Assembly (NCBI RefSeq): GCF_018918265.1
Contig: NZ_JAHLQC010000001.1
Coordinates: 62,001 to 126,000, forward strand
Source of the DNA: Falcatimonas sp. MSJ-15
Lineage (GTDB): Bacteria > Bacillota > Clostridia > Lachnospirales > Lachnospiraceae
DNA: 64,000 nt
Reading direction: 5' to 3'
Part shown: in pieces, positions 25,471 through 33,334 of the stretch
How the letters are laid out: every line of letters starts with the position of its first letter
How positions within the stretch are numbered: the stretch's first letter is position 1
Position numbers and translations under genes: made by a program
The notes under the pieces: model-generated
What the model saw: the letters and a program-made list of their open reading frames with translations, nothing else
The model's database searches: none
What the model was told of the DNA's origin: nothing

Positions 25471-25498
25471 TAATATATGCACCAGCTATGTGGACTAT
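25471..25498 (-). promoter_or_regulatory. Possible sporulation (sigma-E/sigma-K-like) promoter
   Basis: Read leftward: ATA, 16 bases, then CATATATTA, fitting the CATAnnnTA -10 of mother-cell sigma factors. It is 26 bases before the start of the 158-residue gene. AT-rich DNA makes chance matches likely, so the call is weak. Confidence 0.35.
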
Positions 25499-25605
25499 GC
25501 ATATAGATGTAGTATATAAATCTGATTTTGCAAAGAGCTGTTTTACAATTGGTTTTATTGCTTGATCAATATGATAAGCAGCTGATTATAAAAGGAGGGA
25601 GCATT

Positions 25606-25869
25606 TTGAAAAATAATTATGAAAAATCGGAAAAGCCAGGAAGAATTATAATTGAGAATAGTCTGTTCTGCGAGATTGATGAAGAGTGTATATATAGGAA
25701 AAACCAAGGTATGGATAGACATAGGACAGATGAATATACTATAAATGAAAATGCTATGAAGGAAGATGTTATAAATGAAGATATTATGAAGAAAGATGCT
25801 ATGAAGGAAGATGTTATAAATGAAGATATTACAGATGGGCATAATTCAGACAAAAGTAATATAGATTGA
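25606..25869 (+). CDS. Small charged repeat protein, unknown function
   Basis: 87 residues, starting from TTG 25606 with a strong AAAGGAGG box 7 bases upstream; the frame is open back to 25528 but without a ribosome site. The N-terminal part (YEKSEKPGRIIIENSLFCEIDEECIY) looks folded. The C-terminal part is a charged repeat (AMKEDVINEDIMKKD twice) encoded by a 45-base-period DNA repeat. Divergent from the 158-residue gene. No known family. Confidence 0.5.
   Translation: MKNNYEKSEKPGRIIIENSLFCEIDEECIYRKNQGMDRHRTDEYTINENAMKEDVINEDIMKKDAMKEDVINEDITDGHNSDKSNID
25753..25830 (+). repeat. 33-bp direct repeat, 45-bp period, in coding sequence
   Basis: Identical 33-base copies at 25753-25785 and 25798-25830. 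The period is a multiple of three, so copy number can change without breaking the frame. Confidence 0.9.
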
Positions 25870-25923
25870 TTGATAATTGTATTGAAACTGATATATATAA
25901 TTGTTGCAAGATGTAGATATCGG

Positions 25924-26018
25924 GATGAATAATCAATATTCACGTAAGATTATAGTTCGGTTCATGGTATATTTCTTTCATTTTTGAAGATGAATAATCA
26001 TCATTCATGTAAGATTAT
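25924..26018. repeat. Duplicated 30-bp element with internal dyad
   Basis: 25924-25953 and 25989-26018 match at 27 of 30 bases and are 65 bases apart. Each contains TGAAT-n-ATTCA, a short dyad. It lies in the 303-base gap before the Gly/Cys-rich gene; nothing else was seen there apart from the terminator. Confidence 0.75.
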
Positions 26019-26034
26019 GTATCGCATTAGCATA

Positions 26035-26077
26035 GAAAAAAGGGGCATCGCACTAATTCGCTTAGTACGACAGCCCC
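26035..26077 (-). terminator. Terminator of the Gly/Cys-rich gene
   Basis: GGGGC (26042-26046) pairs with GCCCC (26073-26077), and inside ACTAA (26052-26056) pairs with TTAGT (26062-26066). Read leftward it ends in CCCC followed by six T. Confidence 0.8.
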
Positions 26078-26172
26078 GATTACTATGATTACTAAGAAAG
26101 CATATAGAACATGCTTTACATAGTCTATTCTAGGTGTAATTTAATATTCTTATGAGTGTATATAAGATTAGC

Positions 26173-26433
26173 TTAGAAGCCGCATCCGTTACCGCATCCA
26201 CATCCAAAGCTGCCTCCACAACAGAAGCATATAAGGAGAACAAGAACTAATAGGCAATTGTCATTGTTATTGCCACATCCACAGCCATTATTACTTCCAC
26301 AGCCTCCACATAATAAGAGAATGAGAATAAGCCAGATTATAGAATTACATCCATTATCCTGGCATCCACATCCAAGTCCGTTACAGCCGCCGTTGCAGCC
26401 ACCTCCACAATTTGTTGCAGCTAAATCACTCAT
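26173..26433 (-). CDS. Gly/Cys-rich small protein ('chorion class high-cysteine HCB protein 13' type)
   Basis: 86 residues, about a quarter cysteine and as much glycine, with two hydrophobic stretches (IIWLILILLLC and CLLVLVLLICFCC) set between CGCG-type clusters. The start MSDLAATNCGGGC and overall pattern match the short proteins that databases label 'chorion class high-cysteine HCB protein 13', common in Lachnospiraceae and of unknown function. GGAGG supports the ATG. A sporulation-sigma-like promoter upstream and a terminator downstream make it a single-gene unit. A spore-coat or surface-layer role with disulfide cross-linking or metal binding is inference. Confidence 0.8.
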   Translation of the reverse strand: MSDLAATNCGGGCNGGCNGLGCGCQDNGCNSIIWLILILLLCGGCGSNNGCGCGNNNDNCLLVLVLLICFCCGGSFGCGCGNGCGF

Positions 26434-26463
26434 GTTAATTCCTCCAAAAAGATGTTTACACTG

Positions 26464-26490
26464 AATTATATGAACGGGGCATGTATATGT
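26464..26490 (-). promoter_or_regulatory. Possible sigma-K-like promoter
   Basis: Read leftward: AC, 16 bases, CATATAATT. This fits the AC / CATAnnnTA pattern of mother-cell sigma-K with one -10 mismatch. It lies 31 bases before the Gly/Cys-rich gene. Confidence 0.4.
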
Positions 26491-26589
26491 TTACAAAAAG
26501 TTTTTTGGGACAAAAACAAATTATACAGGACGGTGCATATAATAATTATTATAGAGAGAATATTAGATAATTGTAAGGAGTAGAGAGCG

Positions 26590-27414
26590 ATGGATGAGAA
26601 GATTTCAATAGCAATTCTTGATTCAGGCATTAATGCTAATCATATAGATTTTGACAGACGTGTAATAGCATTTAAAGATTTTGTTAACAATAAGTCTTAT
26701 GCATATGATGATAATGGTCATGGAACTCATGTTGCCGGTATTGCAGCAGGCAGCGGGAGGGCATCAAGAGGTAAATATAAAGGCATTGCACCTAATGTTA
26801 ATCTTGTAATTCTCAAAGTTCTTGATAAGCAGGGAAGAGGAAAGAGCGATAATGTCATAAAAGCCCTTGAATGGATTATTGAGAATAAAAGAAGATATAA
26901 TATAAGGGTTGTAAATATATCATTTGGCACTTTACCAAAAGACAATGAGACAGATACTCGTCTTATAGCAAATATAGAAAAAGTATGGGATGAAGGTATT
27001 GTTGTAGTTGCGGCGGCGGGTAATTCGGGACCGGAATCAGGAAGTGTGACAATCCCCGGAACAAGTAAGAAGATAATAACAGTTGGTTGCGTAGATGACG
27101 CAGACATAGATGGAAAGAATCCTAATTATTCAGGAAGAGGTCCTACATCTGAATGTGTAGTAAAACCAGAGATACTTGCGTATGGAAACCGGATAATGTC
27201 ATGTGGTGTATATAAGAATGGTTATGTAAGGAAAAGTGGAACTTCAATGGCAGCTCCGTATGTAGCAGGTGCAGTTGCACTTTGTCTTAATAAATATCCA
27301 TCACTTCTTCCGGTAGAAGTTAAGATGAAACTCAGAGATACTGCAATTAATATTCATCAGCCAAGAGAAAAACAAGGTTGGGGAATGATATCGATTAAGG
27401 ATTTTTTAAGTTAA
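26590..27414 (+). CDS. Intracellular subtilisin-family serine protease
   Basis: S8-family protease of 274 residues with the complete catalytic triad: D11 (AILDSGINANH), H44 (NGHGTHVAG) and S219 (SGTSMAAPYVAG). The oxyanion Asn is in AAAGNSGPESG. There is no signal peptide or propeptide, so it is cytoplasmic, like the Bacillus intracellular serine protease; those sometimes have an N-terminal inhibitory extension, which is absent here. The ribosome site is AAGGAG, with the ATG at 26590. It stands alone between the Gly/Cys-rich gene and asnB. A role in turnover during starvation or sporulation is plausible. Confidence 0.92.
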   Translation: MDEKISIAILDSGINANHIDFDRRVIAFKDFVNNKSYAYDDNGHGTHVAGIAAGSGRASRGKYKGIAPNVNLVILKVLDKQGRGKSDNVIKALEWIIENKRRYNIRVVNISFGTLPKDNETDTRLIANIEKVWDEGIVVVAAAGNSGPESGSVTIPGTSKKIITVGCVDDADIDGKNPNYSGRGPTSECVVKPEILAYGNRIMSCGVYKNGYVRKSGTSMAAPYVAGAVALCLNKYPSLLPVEVKMKLRDTAINIHQPREKQGWGMISIKDFLS

Positions 27415-27550
27415 AATATCTGAATTGAAATTGAAAAGTGATAGTAGATAATAAATCATAGTAAATAGATAATCATTAAAGTGATAGTGTCATTCTCATA
27501 AAAAAAGTATTAATGCATACAATATATACAAAAAGCAATGGAGAAAATAT

Positions 27551-29398
27551 ATGTGTGGAATAGCTGGTATTGGTGATTATACATGTGATTTTACATTAGA
27601 AGAAGGAGTATATAGGAAAAAGGGCAATGATATGATAAGAGCGATAAAACATAGAGGACCTGATGATGATGGCGTATATATATCACAGAATATTATGTTT
27701 GCACATGCAAGACTTGCAGTTATAGATGTTGAAAAAGGAAAACAGCCAATGACAGTGAAGATGGGAGAATATTCTTATACGATATGTTATAATGGTGAGA
27801 TATACAATTATGAAGATATAAGAAAAGATTTGGAACAAAGAGGAATAAAGTTTGTAACACAATCAGATACCGAGGTTGTACTTAGAGCATATATTTTTTA
27901 TGGAGTACAGTTTGTTAATAGACTTAATGGGATATTTGCAATAGCTATATATGATGAACGTGAAGGAAGACTTATGTTGTTTCGTGACAGAATGGGTGTA
28001 AAACCATTATATTATACTAAAAAAGAACAGAGAGTTGTATTTGCATCAGAGATAAAAGCTCTATTTGCATCCGGAGAAATAATGCCGGAAGCTGATTGTA
28101 ATACCTTCATTGAGATATTCTCAACAGGACCTGCAACAACACCGGGAAGTGGTGTGTTTAAGAATGTAAGTGAAGTCTTGCCTGGATATATGCTTATATT
28201 CTCAAGAGCAGGTATAAGGCATGAACCTTATTGGCAGTTAAAAGCGTATGGACATCATGAGAATTATGAAGAGACATTGTCACATACGAGAGAACTGCTT
28301 GTAGATTCAATAAAGAGGCAGATGATGAGCGATGTTCCTTTGTGTACTCTTTTATCAGGTGGAGTGGATTCTAGTCTTGTATCATTTGTGGCAGCACATA
28401 TGTGCAAAAAGAAAAATACAAGGCTTACAACATATTCATTTGATTATATAGATAATAATAAGTATTTCAAACCGTCTAATTTTCAGCCGGGTGAGGATGC
28501 ACCTTATGTTAAGACAATGGCAGATTATCTTGATACAGAACACAAGTATCTTTTCTGCGATAGCAAAACACTGTATGAGTGTCTATATAAAGCTGTAGAT
28601 GCAAGGGATCTTCCTGGAATGGCGGATGTTGATTCTTCTCTTTTATATTTTGCAAGTCAAATCAAGAAGAATCATACTGTATGTCTGTCTGGTGAATGTG
28701 CAGATGAGATATTTGGAGGATATCCTTGGTTTTTGGATGAAGAATGTATGAAGAATAGAAGATTTCCATGGTCAAAAGATATTGAACTTCGAAAAAACCT
28801 TGTAAACAGTGATATTGTAACTAATGATGACATAGATACATATACGAGATGCGTTTATGAGAGTACGATTGCCGATACACCGGTTTTGTTTGACGAGGAT
28901 GAGATGGCAAAGAAAGAGAGAATGATGACATATCTTAATATAAAATGGTTTATGCAGACTTTATTAAAACGTAAAGATATGATGACGATGGCATCCGGAC
29001 TTGAAGTCAGAGTTCCATTTGCAGACCATAGGCTTGTAGAATATGTCTATAATGTACCATGGTCAATGAAATATAATAATAATGTAGTAAAATCACTATT
29101 AAGAGATGCATTCAGAGGTGCAATACCTGATGAAGTGTTATATAGACGAAAAAGTCCATATCCAAAGACATACAATCCTGAATATGAACAGATATTAAAG
29201 GATGCACTATTAGAGCGAATAACAGATGTAGCATCACCTCTTAGACGTATTCTCAATGTGAAGAATGTTATGGAACTGATTAATGGCGAGAGTAATTATA
29301 CAAGACCATGGTTTGGTCAATTAATGGCAGGACCACAGACATTGGCATATCTTATACAGATAGATTACTGGCTTGTAAAGCATGGCATAAGAGTATAA
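27551..29398 (+). CDS. asnB: Asparagine synthetase (glutamine-hydrolysing)
   Basis: Makes asparagine from aspartate, glutamine and ATP. The N-terminal nucleophile is Cys2 (MCGIAGIGDY). The glutaminase domain has CYNGEIYNYEDIR and SDTEVVLRAY. The synthetase domain has the PP-loop LLSGGVDSSLVS and the later VCLSGECADEIFGGYPWF, and RVPFADHRLVEYVYNVP. The length of 615 is normal for class B. Weak ribosome site (ATGGAGAA). A 34-bp perfect hairpin follows the gene and probably ends its message. Confidence 0.95.
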   Translation: MCGIAGIGDYTCDFTLEEGVYRKKGNDMIRAIKHRGPDDDGVYISQNIMFAHARLAVIDVEKGKQPMTVKMGEYSYTICYNGEIYNYEDIRKDLEQRGIKFVTQSDTEVVLRAYIFYGVQFVNRLNGIFAIAIYDEREGRLMLFRDRMGVKPLYYTKKEQRVVFASEIKALFASGEIMPEADCNTFIEIFSTGPATTPGSGVFKNVSEVLPGYMLIFSRAGIRHEPYWQLKAYGHHENYEETLSHTRELLVDSIKRQMMSDVPLCTLLSGGVDSSLVSFVAAHMCKKKNTRLTTYSFDYIDNNKYFKPSNFQPGEDAPYVKTMADYLDTEHKYLFCDSKTLYECLYKAVDARDLPGMADVDSSLLYFASQIKKNHTVCLSGECADEIFGGYPWFLDEECMKNRRFPWSKDIELRKNLVNSDIVTNDDIDTYTRCVYESTIADTPVLFDEDEMAKKERMMTYLNIKWFMQTLLKRKDMMTMASGLEVRVPFADHRLVEYVYNVPWSMKYNNNVVKSLLRDAFRGAIPDEVLYRRKSPYPKTYNPEYEQILKDALLERITDVASPLRRILNVKNVMELINGESNYTRPWFGQLMAGPQTLAYLIQIDYWLVKHGIRV

Positions 29399-29477
29399 TA
29401 CAACTAGCAACATAGACATATCATATACATTGTAAAAGAGTATTACAAACATTATAAAAATGTACCATAAGCATTAT

Positions 29478-29554
29478 AAAAGCATATCATATACATTATT
29501 AACAGAATATCAATAAAGCAGATATTCTGTTAATAATGTATATGATATGCTTTT
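29478..29554. terminator. Perfect 34-bp inverted repeat (long hairpin)
   Basis: 29478-29511 and 29521-29554 are exact reverse complements, with a 9-base loop (AATAAAGCA). The right arm ends in five T, so it can terminate asnB transcription. The segment CATATCATATACATT from the arm also occurs at about 29416-29430, in a short direct duplication. Confidence 0.9.
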
Positions 29555-29601
29555 TGTATATAAGTAATAAGCAAAAATTTGTTGATATAAAATATGATTA
29601 A

Positions 29602-29647
29602 AAATAGTGACAATACAATGTGATTGCTATAGACACATTGTATTGTC
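29602..29647 (-). terminator. Terminator of the dipicolinate operon
   Basis: GACAATACAATGTG (29609-29622) pairs perfectly with CACATTGTATTGTC (29634-29647). Read leftward, a run of T begins 4 bases after the stem. Confidence 0.7.
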
Positions 29648-29720
29648 TGATTATCGTGAGTATTGATAAAAACTATGATAACTTAAAAGCTGTGATAAAT
29701 TAAAAATTGTCTAGTGGTAG

Positions 29721-30317
29721 TTAAGCATGTGATGATATAACAGGTGATAATTGTGTTCCATTAAGAGCTGCAATTATTGTATCTTCAATGAGCGAAAAAT
29801 CAGAGATCATTGAATTGGGTTTGTCAACAGGATTATCTTGTGAAAAAGGTACGAAATATATATTTTTTCTGTTAAGAAGAGTGCCAATGTTACTTAGATT
29901 GGCAGCTAAAGCATCATTGGTTGATAGAAATATTACAACAGGTCTGTTGTTGCGAAGATGAGATTTTGCAGCCATTAGAACAGGAGTATCTGTTATTGAG
30001 GATGCAAGTTTGGCGAGAGTATTGCCTGTGCATGGAGCAATTAAAAAAACATCAAACATCTTTGCGGGACCAACTCTTTCGGCTTGTGTAATAGTACAGA
30101 TGATGTCTTTTTGCGTAAGTTGTTCAGCTTTGGTTATAAAATGTGATGCAGAACCAAAACGGGTATTTTGGGTATAAGCATTGTAAGAAAAAACAGTGGT
30201 CAGGTCATAACCTTTATGATGGAGAGATTCAAGTTCTTCAAAAATTTTTTTAAATGTGCAAAAAGAACCAGTTATTCCTATACCGAGTTTTGTATTAGTT
30301 AATGCATCAGATGGCAT
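29721..30317 (-). CDS. spoVFB: Dipicolinate synthase subunit B (flavoprotein)
   Basis: Second subunit of dipicolinate synthase, which makes the pyridine-2,6-dicarboxylate stored in the spore core. It is a flavoprotein of the phosphopantothenoylcysteine-decarboxylase type: LGIGITGSFCTFKKIFEEL at the N terminus and FLIAPCTGNTLAKLASSITD in the middle are diagnostic. I use the ATG at 30317 because AGAGGTG is 7 bases upstream; GTG 30326 is too close. It overlaps the end of subunit A by 11 bases. The length (198) is normal. Confidence 0.93.
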   Translation of the reverse strand: MPSDALTNTKLGIGITGSFCTFKKIFEELESLHHKGYDLTTVFSYNAYTQNTRFGSASHFITKAEQLTQKDIICTITQAERVGPAKMFDVFLIAPCTGNTLAKLASSITDTPVLMAAKSHLRNNRPVVIFLSTNDALAANLSNIGTLLNRKNIYFVPFSQDNPVDKPNSMISDFSLIEDTIIAALNGTQLSPVISSHA

Positions 30318-31116
30318 TAATATCACCTCTTTTATTAATTATGGAACATATAATATCGACAATGCAAAGTGCAATTGAGTATGGTGCTGTTACAGGAGGA
30401 ATACTACCTGTTTTCATAATGTTAATACCGGCTTTGTTAGCATAATCTATATCAAATCCACCGGAATGTGTTATATCTATAACACAGGTGTGAGAAGATA
30501 TAGTCTGAAGAGTATCACATGGCGTTAGACGTTCAGGAATAGTATTGAATATATAATCATAATCTGTAAGACTATGACCACACAGATTGTCAATCGATTT
30601 ACAACCGCTAAGCTCACTACATCTAACAGCAACAGGATCTTTTTCAAATACAGATACATTACTGCCAAGAAGGATAAGTCTTTTAGCAATCTCTTTTCCA
30701 CATTTTCCATAACCCATTACAAGCGAATTAGAAGTTGAGATAGTGCAATAAGGATTGCCAAGTGCATACATTATAGCACCTTCAGCAGTAGTTATACTAT
30801 TTTGCATAAGGAAGTAAGGGTTGTTAGAAAAATCATAATTAGAGATACCACGTTCTTTAAAAAAATTTCTGATATCGGGTGGAATATAGCCGGATATGAT
30901 TGTCTGACGGGATGATATATATTCATACAAATCAGCCGGTGCCTTAAATGGAATAGGCAGGATTATAAAATCAGCACTTGTGATTGTATCTTCAAGTGTG
31001 ATATTTGAATCCTGCCCGTCTAGAAGGCCGAAAGTTAGAACATCATATCCTTTTTGACACAATAATTCGTATAGATAAACATATCTTTTGTCACCGCCTA
31101 TAATTGCAATGGTCAC
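30307..31116 (-). CDS. spoVFA: Dipicolinate synthase subunit A
   Basis: NAD(P)-binding subunit of dipicolinate synthase. The first motif is IAIIGGDKRYVYLYELL. A second dinucleotide fold (LVMGYGKCGKEIAKRLILLG) is typical of DpaA. The start is GTG 31116 with AAAGGAG 8 bases ahead. Translationally coupled to subunit B. A sigma-K-like sequence lies upstream. The presence of both subunits implies a spore-forming ancestry or capacity. Confidence 0.93.
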   Translation of the reverse strand: MTIAIIGGDKRYVYLYELLCQKGYDVLTFGLLDGQDSNITLEDTITSADFIILPIPFKAPADLYEYISSRQTIISGYIPPDIRNFFKERGISNYDFSNNPYFLMQNSITTAEGAIMYALGNPYCTISTSNSLVMGYGKCGKEIAKRLILLGSNVSVFEKDPVAVRCSELSGCKSIDNLCGHSLTDYDYIFNTIPERLTPCDTLQTISSHTCVIDITHSGGFDIDYANKAGINIMKTGSIPPVTAPYSIALCIVDIICSIINKRGDINAI

Positions 31117-31147
31117 ATCAGAATCTCCTTTACAGCCATTTATGGAT

Positions 31148-31176
31148 TATTATATGAAAAATAAAAGGTGAGTGTT
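31148..31176 (-). promoter_or_regulatory. Sigma-K-like promoter of the dipicolinate operon
   Basis: Read leftward: AC within AAC, 17 bases, CATATAATA, an exact fit to CATAnnnTA. It is 31 bases before spoVFA. In Bacillus subtilis this operon is known to be sigma-K dependent. Confidence 0.5.
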
Positions 31177-31945
31177 ACGCATATTGCATATTTCGATTTT
31201 CAAAATATACAGGACGTAAATTATATCGCTGTGCAATATTAGATGCTTTTTTAAAATTCATTCCTATGTTCGAAGCTATATGTGCATCAGAACCAAAAGT
31301 GATATATTTGCCGCCCATCTTAGAATATACAGACATAATCTCATCAATCGTATTAACAGCTTTTTCGTCATCGAAAAGTCTTGTATTAATCTCAAGAGCT
31401 TTGTCATTGCTGATGATATAATTAAGAATCTCATCAATATATCTGTGGTAATCACTATAATGGATATATGGATCGTCATAATGACTATAACGACTAATAT
31501 AATCAAGATGTGCAAGTGTATCAAAATCACCAAGTTTGTTGATGCCATTAAGCATTGCGTCAAAATATTCAGAGTAAGAAGTTTCTTTACTCTTATCATA
31601 ATAGAATTCAGGATAATATATATCAGCTCCAAGAACCATATGTGTTGCAGCTATAACCATATCGAATGGATTGTTTTGTATAAGAACTTTATTTTTAGCA
31701 AGTGCCAAATCCTGCATACCGACTTCAACACCGAGTTTAAGCGAATCAGAACGGTATTTTATAAATTCGGAAAAATATTCATTAGGATCAAATACAAATT
31801 GTGCAGGATCAGGATAATCATAATCGATGTGTTCGGTTATAATACCTGATATATTGTTACATTTTAGAGCGTTAAGACATTCATCTATTGTCATCTTAGC
31901 ATCGGTTGAAAAATGCTTTGTATGTATATGGCAGTCAAATATCAT
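31175..31945 (-). CDS. PHP-domain histidinol-phosphatase-like protein
   Basis: 256-residue PHP hydrolase of the HisJ/HisK type. Motifs: IFDCHIHTKHFSTDAKMT, GIITEHIDYDYPDP, LGVEVGMQ, VIAATHMV, TLAHLDYISRY and the final ITFGSDAHIASNIG. GGAGGAG before ATG 31945 fixes the start; an in-frame extension to 31996 lies upstream of this box. It may complete histidine synthesis, but no other his gene is here, so another phosphate ester is possible. It lies between the dipicolinate operon and the LacI-type regulator, all leftward. Confidence 0.85.
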   Translation of the reverse strand: MIFDCHIHTKHFSTDAKMTIDECLNALKCNNISGIITEHIDYDYPDPAQFVFDPNEYFSEFIKYRSDSLKLGVEVGMQDLALAKNKVLIQNNPFDMVIAATHMVLGADIYYPEFYYDKSKETSYSEYFDAMLNGINKLGDFDTLAHLDYISRYSHYDDPYIHYSDYHRYIDEILNYIISNDKALEINTRLFDDEKAVNTIDEIMSVYSKMGGKYITFGSDAHIASNIGMNFKKASNIAQRYNLRPVYFENRNMQYA

Positions 31946-32021
31946 ATGAATAACTCCTCCTTTTAAGCATGAAAAACAGATACTAATGAATAACATTAAT
32001 ATCTGTTAAAAAAATAAGTTA

Positions 32022-33014
32022 TTAGTTAATCTTAGCTACAGATTCTCTTACAATAAGTTCTGAGTGTAAGAGCATTGTACTTACAGGGATACCTGATATA
32101 AGTTGATCAAGAAGTGTGAAAGCAGTCTTACCAAGTGTAAAACGTTCCTGTCTGATTGTTGTAAGTGGTGGTGCGAGATATTTGGCAACAGGAATATCAT
32201 CGAATCCTGTGACACTAATATCTTCAGGAACACGAAGTCCAAGTCGATGAAGCTCATTGATTGCACCTGCAGCAATTAAGTCACTGGCACATACAATAGC
32301 TGTTGCGCCATTATTAACAAACTGTTCAACGTATTCTTTGGCAGCATCAGGTGAAAAATATTTACCATGACCTATAAGATTCTTATTATGTTCAAGTCCA
32401 AGTGATTTCATAGCCTGTTTGAAACCTTCATAACGAAGAATTGATACATAACTATATTCAGAACCATTAAGAAGTGCAATTTTCTTATGTCCGTTCTGAT
32501 AGAGATAATCAACAAGTGATTTTATACCAATTCTGTTATCTGTACCTATATATGCAACATTTTTGTTAGAAACATAATTATCAAATAGTACAGTTGGTAT
32601 GCTTGTGTTAAGAAGCTGTTTGATATAAGTATCTTCAAGCTCAAATCCTAAGAAAAATGCACCACTGTAACCGTTTTGCTTCATCATATCATCATAAGAA
32701 TGTTTAGATTGAAAATAAGTATCAACCGGAATTATGTCTACTATATATTGATGTTCTGTAGCCATAAGACGAAAACCTGTTATAAGTTCATAACCGAATT
32801 GGTTGATATTTTCGTAATCCATATTTTCGACCATAATACATACCTTGTGTTTTTCAGCATTTTTTTTATCTTTAATGACATATCCCATAGACACAGCTGC
32901 ATCAAGAACCATCTGTCTTGTCTCTTCGCTTATATCGCTTGCACCATGCAGCCCTTTTGATACAGTACTCATGGAAATGCCTAATTTTTTTGAAATGTCT
33001 TTGATTGTAACCAT
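32022..33014 (-). CDS. LacI-family regulator of maltodextrin genes
   Basis: DNA-binding repressor of 330 residues. The N-terminal helix-turn-helix and hinge (VTIKDISKKLGISMSTVSKGLHG) are followed by a periplasmic-binding-protein-like ligand domain ending in DDIPVAKYLAPPLTTIRQE. It is divergent from the maltodextrin transporter genes, and symmetrical CGAAA/TTTCG sites lie between, so it is the probable MalR-type regulator of the locus. A TTTCGAAA site at 33079 near its own start suggests self-control. Effector is likely maltose or a maltodextrin (inference). Confidence 0.9.
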   Translation of the reverse strand: MVTIKDISKKLGISMSTVSKGLHGASDISEETRQMVLDAAVSMGYVIKDKKNAEKHKVCIMVENMDYENINQFGYELITGFRLMATEHQYIVDIIPVDTYFQSKHSYDDMMKQNGYSGAFFLGFELEDTYIKQLLNTSIPTVLFDNYVSNKNVAYIGTDNRIGIKSLVDYLYQNGHKKIALLNGSEYSYVSILRYEGFKQAMKSLGLEHNKNLIGHGKYFSPDAAKEYVEQFVNNGATAIVCASDLIAAGAINELHRLGLRVPEDISVTGFDDIPVAKYLAPPLTTIRQERFTLGKTAFTLLDQLISGIPVSTMLLHSELIVRESVAKIN

Positions 33015-33078
33015 GTATAATCTCCCTTCAAAATCTAGTGACTTAATAAATATACTCTACTTTTGACTGATTGTAAAG

Positions 33079-33086
33079 TTTCGAAA
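33079..33086. promoter_or_regulatory. TTTCGAAA site before the regulator
   Basis: Palindrome TTTCGAAA 65 bases before the regulator start, the same core as in the transporter promoter. Confidence 0.4.
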
Positions 33087-33218
33087 ATAGTAATATTTAA
33101 CGAAAAACACTTGAGTACAATATAGCATTGTTGTGTAGAGAAGTAAAGTGATATGTAATGTTTGCATAAAAAAAATAAAACCATTTGCATGAAAAATGTA
33201 AAAAAGGTCAAAAAACTT

Positions 33219-33291
33219 TTTCGAAAGCTATTGACAAAGTAGTGAAAAATGATTAATATGTTCATATAAGGTTTTCGAAACTTTTTCGAAA
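33219..33291 (+). promoter_or_regulatory. Maltodextrin transporter promoter and LacI-type operators
   Basis: TTGACA (33231-33236), 17 bases, TAATAT (33254-33259): a near-perfect sigma-A promoter. TTTCGAAA occurs at 33219-33226, just before -35, and at 33273-33280 and 33284-33291, just after the expected start. The last two together form CGAAACTTTTTCG (33276-33288), a LacI-type inverted site. Binding here would block initiation. The remainder of the 320-base gap is AT-rich and has no gene. Confidence 0.75.
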
Positions 33292-33334
33292 AACACTTTG
33301 TGCAAACAATAAAAAAAGAGAGGTAGATGTATTT

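Noticed and set aside
25555..25943. Leftward Phe/Ile-rich reading frames
   Set aside because: Shadows of the charged repeat in the 87-residue gene; the rightward frame has an AAAGGAGG site.
26258..26464. Rightward Pro/Leu/His-rich reading frame
   Set aside because: Antisense shadow of the Gly/Cys-rich gene, which has a proper ribosome site, promoter-like sequence and terminator.
31280..31849. 189-residue rightward reading frame, Ile-rich
   Set aside because: Opposite strand of the PHP histidinol-phosphatase-like gene, whose motifs are clearly conserved; no start signal.
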